From Pachyseris speciosa (taxonomy: Eukaryota; Cnidaria; Anthozoa; Scleractinia; Pachyseridae), in the NCBI GenBank assembly GCA_016490735.1, contig JAEMWC010001005.1, positions 195,001 to 259,000 on the forward strand: a stretch of DNA of 64,000 nucleotides. The letters are read 5' to 3'. The notes beneath the pieces were generated by a model. It was not told where the DNA came from. It worked only from the letters and a program-made list of their open reading frames with translations, and ran no database searches. The first letter of the stretch is position 1. Every line of letters starts with the position of its first letter. A program made the position numbers and the translations under genes. Positions 61,399 to 64,000 of the stretch are shown one piece after another.

Positions 61399-64000
61399 CT
61401 CGAGCAATTTGAAATTTATATCGCATGTAGCTTGACTTTGTGTTTTCTCATTCTACCTGGGAACCCTTTGTACATTGTGATGAATAATATATCGTCGACC
61501 GGCTGAACAGAAAGAGACCTGACACAAGGACAAAAGCGTGTTATGTTACCCGTTCCTCAGAGGGTATTGCTCTTTCAACTTGCGAAGCTATCAAGCTCGC
61601 AGACCTCGCTCGATTCCTTCTCCACGCGCGCCGTTGCGCGAACGAGAACACAAACTATCGCGAAATTTAACAAGTCTGGGATTATGTAGATGTGCTCTAT
61701 TGTTTTTCTGAACGCTGTGTAAATAGAATTCTAAATTGACGTTGTGACAGACTAGATCTTGTCAAGTGTCGCACACCCCCGCCGGCAACTTGAAAGACGA
61801 GCAACTTGGGTTGAAATTATTAAGCTGTCATTTGTTTCCAATTTTCTAGCTCGCCAGTGCAGTGCCGAGCTTTGACATAATTTGCTCTTTGTGGAAATTA
61901 AAACTTGAATTCTACATGTAAACCTGAATTGTCATTGTTTTGTTTTTGTGGAGAGTATGGTATTCTTGTGTAAATTTTATCTTTTAATCCTCGAGAGCAT
62001 TACGACCACTGGTCCCCGCATTTCAACCTGTCAGATTCACAAAGCCCTACAAAACACCCTCTCTTGGTTTATATCCAGATATCGCGGATATTTCTGCTCT
62101 TATCTTACCCGAATATCGCATCACAATTGTGACATCTTGCAAGAGAGAAATTTCTAGCCGATAAAGGAACAAGAAATGGTAGGAGATGCAAATTCGTCAG
62201 TTTTAATTTGACGCCGAGATCAAATTTGCAGACCATTTCATTGGATTGACTCTTCCTGAACAGCTTATTCAGACTGCATGACTAGTCTAGCGTGTTTTCC
62301 GGCAAAATATCCCCTGATAAAACGGGAAGAAATTGTCACTAACACTCATTACAGCGTGCTGAACGCGACAATATTATTTTTAGGGATTTATTGAAACGGA
62401 AACACTTCGCACATCCGGGTGAACTCAGTGAGCGGACCACCAGCTCGAAAAATACAAAATTTGAAAACCAAAACTAGAAACGAATTGCACCGCACGAAAT
62501 CCTTGCAACCGTTTTCTTTCTGAATTATCAGATTTCAGAAATTCATCCGCTAAATAAGAAGTCAGTAGAGAAGATTTTTTTGAACATTCGAGGTTCCACT
62601 GCGACTTGATTGAATTCGGTTTCTCTTACTAGGTTAAGTAGCAGGTTTGTGATCTTGGACCGCTTGCTACAGCGTAAAGCACAGGGTAAGCGTTTTCTCT
62701 TTCTTTTCTTCAGTTTATATTGTTTGATCAAGGGTTTTATTCACTGGCGAGGATCACTCTAGCACGTTTGTTCCGGGCATTCTCAAGCGCTACAAAACAC
62801 AACCTGTCGGCCAGCTGAAAAAAGTGAAAAAACGCCTGGTTTGTTTCTATTTGTTTATTTTCTGCTTTGCACAATTTTGTCCATGAACGGAGAGAGTTTT
62901 GACGAAAATATTGCGCCAAAAGGTTAAAATTAATCCAGGGTGACCCATTTGAAGTGAGGATGTTGTGTTTGCGAAATAATTTACGCAGTGATAGTTTACC
63001 TTTTTGAATCTGGCATGTCGGATACAAGCTTGGTTTTCAAAACAATGGAACAAAGAATCCCACAACTCCCGTTACAAACAATTCCACAACCTGAGCAGAG
63101 TTAAAACCACCAGACTGAAAATTCTTTTGACATCTCTATCGGTCGCTGGTCGTCTCGCAAAAGAACTCGCTAACTCAAGTAGGATCGATAGGGAAGCCTT
63201 CCAAAGCGTTCAAGAGTCTGACGAGGTTTAAGTGATATAATTGGCTACTTTTACTCTTGATTGACGTAAGCCATTTTGGAAAGAAAAATAGGGAAGTTTT
63301 AAACGAGCTTCGTTTAATTAAATCTCGTGCGAAAAAAATTAGCTCTTGGACAGTAGTGAGAAATTAAAGGATGAAAAATCTTTGAGAAGGATCGGTTCAA
63401 TATACACCTGCAAGCATCGTGTTAAAAATGTGCTTCGGATGTTGAATAAAATTCCCATTATCCAGCGTTCCACGTATTGAAGTCTTGAATTGAGTTTTCA
63501 AAGCCATGAATAAAGAAATCGTTTCTGTGGAAACAGGAAGAGTTTTCAAACATTCGTGCCGTAAACCTCGTTGAAAGCCAATATTGGGAAATTGAACGCC
63601 TCGCATAAATTGCACTTAAAATGGAGATTCGTGTCGAGATAACAAGAACTGACTCTTCCACGTTACACTGAAGGACTAAAAGTCCATCTTAAATGCTTAA
63701 GCTTTCAATCGAGAGTGGCTGGTGAAAAAGCAATATAGTATTTCACATTTTAAATGCACATTAAACCGTGACAGACCTGAGAAGACAAGCCAGTGGAAAA
63801 GAGGATTGAATGACCCCACCAATCTGATCAGGGAGGGCTTTTCTTCCCGGCGAAGGTTTTTTAATTGCCAGTCGCTAATCAATGTTCCAAAGTTTTCTTT
63901 CCTTAAATTTCGATAAAAATTGTCAGTGTATTAAAATGTCACTTCACAAAAATTGACAGGCAGTACAGTTCTGTCTGAAAGTTTTCATGGTAGCAGGAAA
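61399..64000. other. TGIF 3'UTR and downstream intergenic sequence
   Basis: I see no further gene, and frames at 62543-63065, 63004-63231 and 63397-63916 have no recognisable domain. The TGIF transcript probably ends near 61920. Confidence 0.4.

Noticed and set aside
63004..63231. Additional TGIF or downstream exon (frame ending AKELANSSRIDREAFQSVQ)
   Set aside because: The composition is plausible, but there are no convincing splice sites or recognised family. Left as unassigned intergenic.

Overview
The window is animal nuclear DNA. It is intron-rich, AT-rich and crowded with short inverted-repeat DNA transposons, tRNA-derived SINEs, Penelope-like and LINE fragments. The style of the repeats and the forms of the conserved proteins suggest an anthozoan, most likely a stony coral. 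That is an inference, because no sequence search could be run. There is no prokaryotic or viral gene organisation.

Four cellular genes can be supported. (1) The 5' part of LTV1, the 40S ribosome assembly factor, lies on the minus strand from the start codon at 4879 to an exon ending at 396, then leaves the window. (2) A single-coding-exon ankyrin-repeat protein is on the plus strand at 17601-18782. (3) A nearly complete uridine-cytidine kinase-like 1 (UCKL1) gene runs on the minus strand from about 57971 to the stop at 21853. It has 21 exons, including 17-nt and 26-nt microexons. (4) A two-exon TGIF-type TALE homeobox gene is on the plus strand at 60236-61398. UCKL1 and TGIF are divergent, with start codons 2.26 kb apart. 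I rebuilt the exons by hand from splice sites, intron phase and family conservation. The phases agree throughout except at UCKL1 exon 2, where one base appears to be missing.

Region by region: 1-4.9 kb is LTV1, with a Penelope-like fragment in one intron and a piggyBac-type MITE nested inside another MITE upstream of exon 3. 4.9-14.0 kb is one 9.1-kb inverted-repeat element flanked by an 8-bp target duplication. Its two 1.8-2.2-kb arms are made of a 10-bp minisatellite, and the spacer holds LINE debris. It sits 33 bp upstream of the LTV1 start codon. 14.0-17.5 kb is a cluster of MITEs. 17.6-18.8 kb is the ankyrin gene. 18.9-21.1 kb holds two MITEs with related termini. 21.85-58 kb is UCKL1, its introns packed with MITEs, foldback palindromes, SINEs, a 3.2-kb long-TIR transposon and a head-to-head Penelope pair. 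58-64 kb is the TGIF locus.

The strongest candidate for something undescribed is the 9.1-kb element. Its architecture (long inverted repeats built from short tandem repeats) parallels Drosophila Foldback elements. Its 10-bp period also makes all three forward frames of each arm encode the same decapeptide, so the arms stay open despite indels. It has separated LTV1 from its ancestral promoter.
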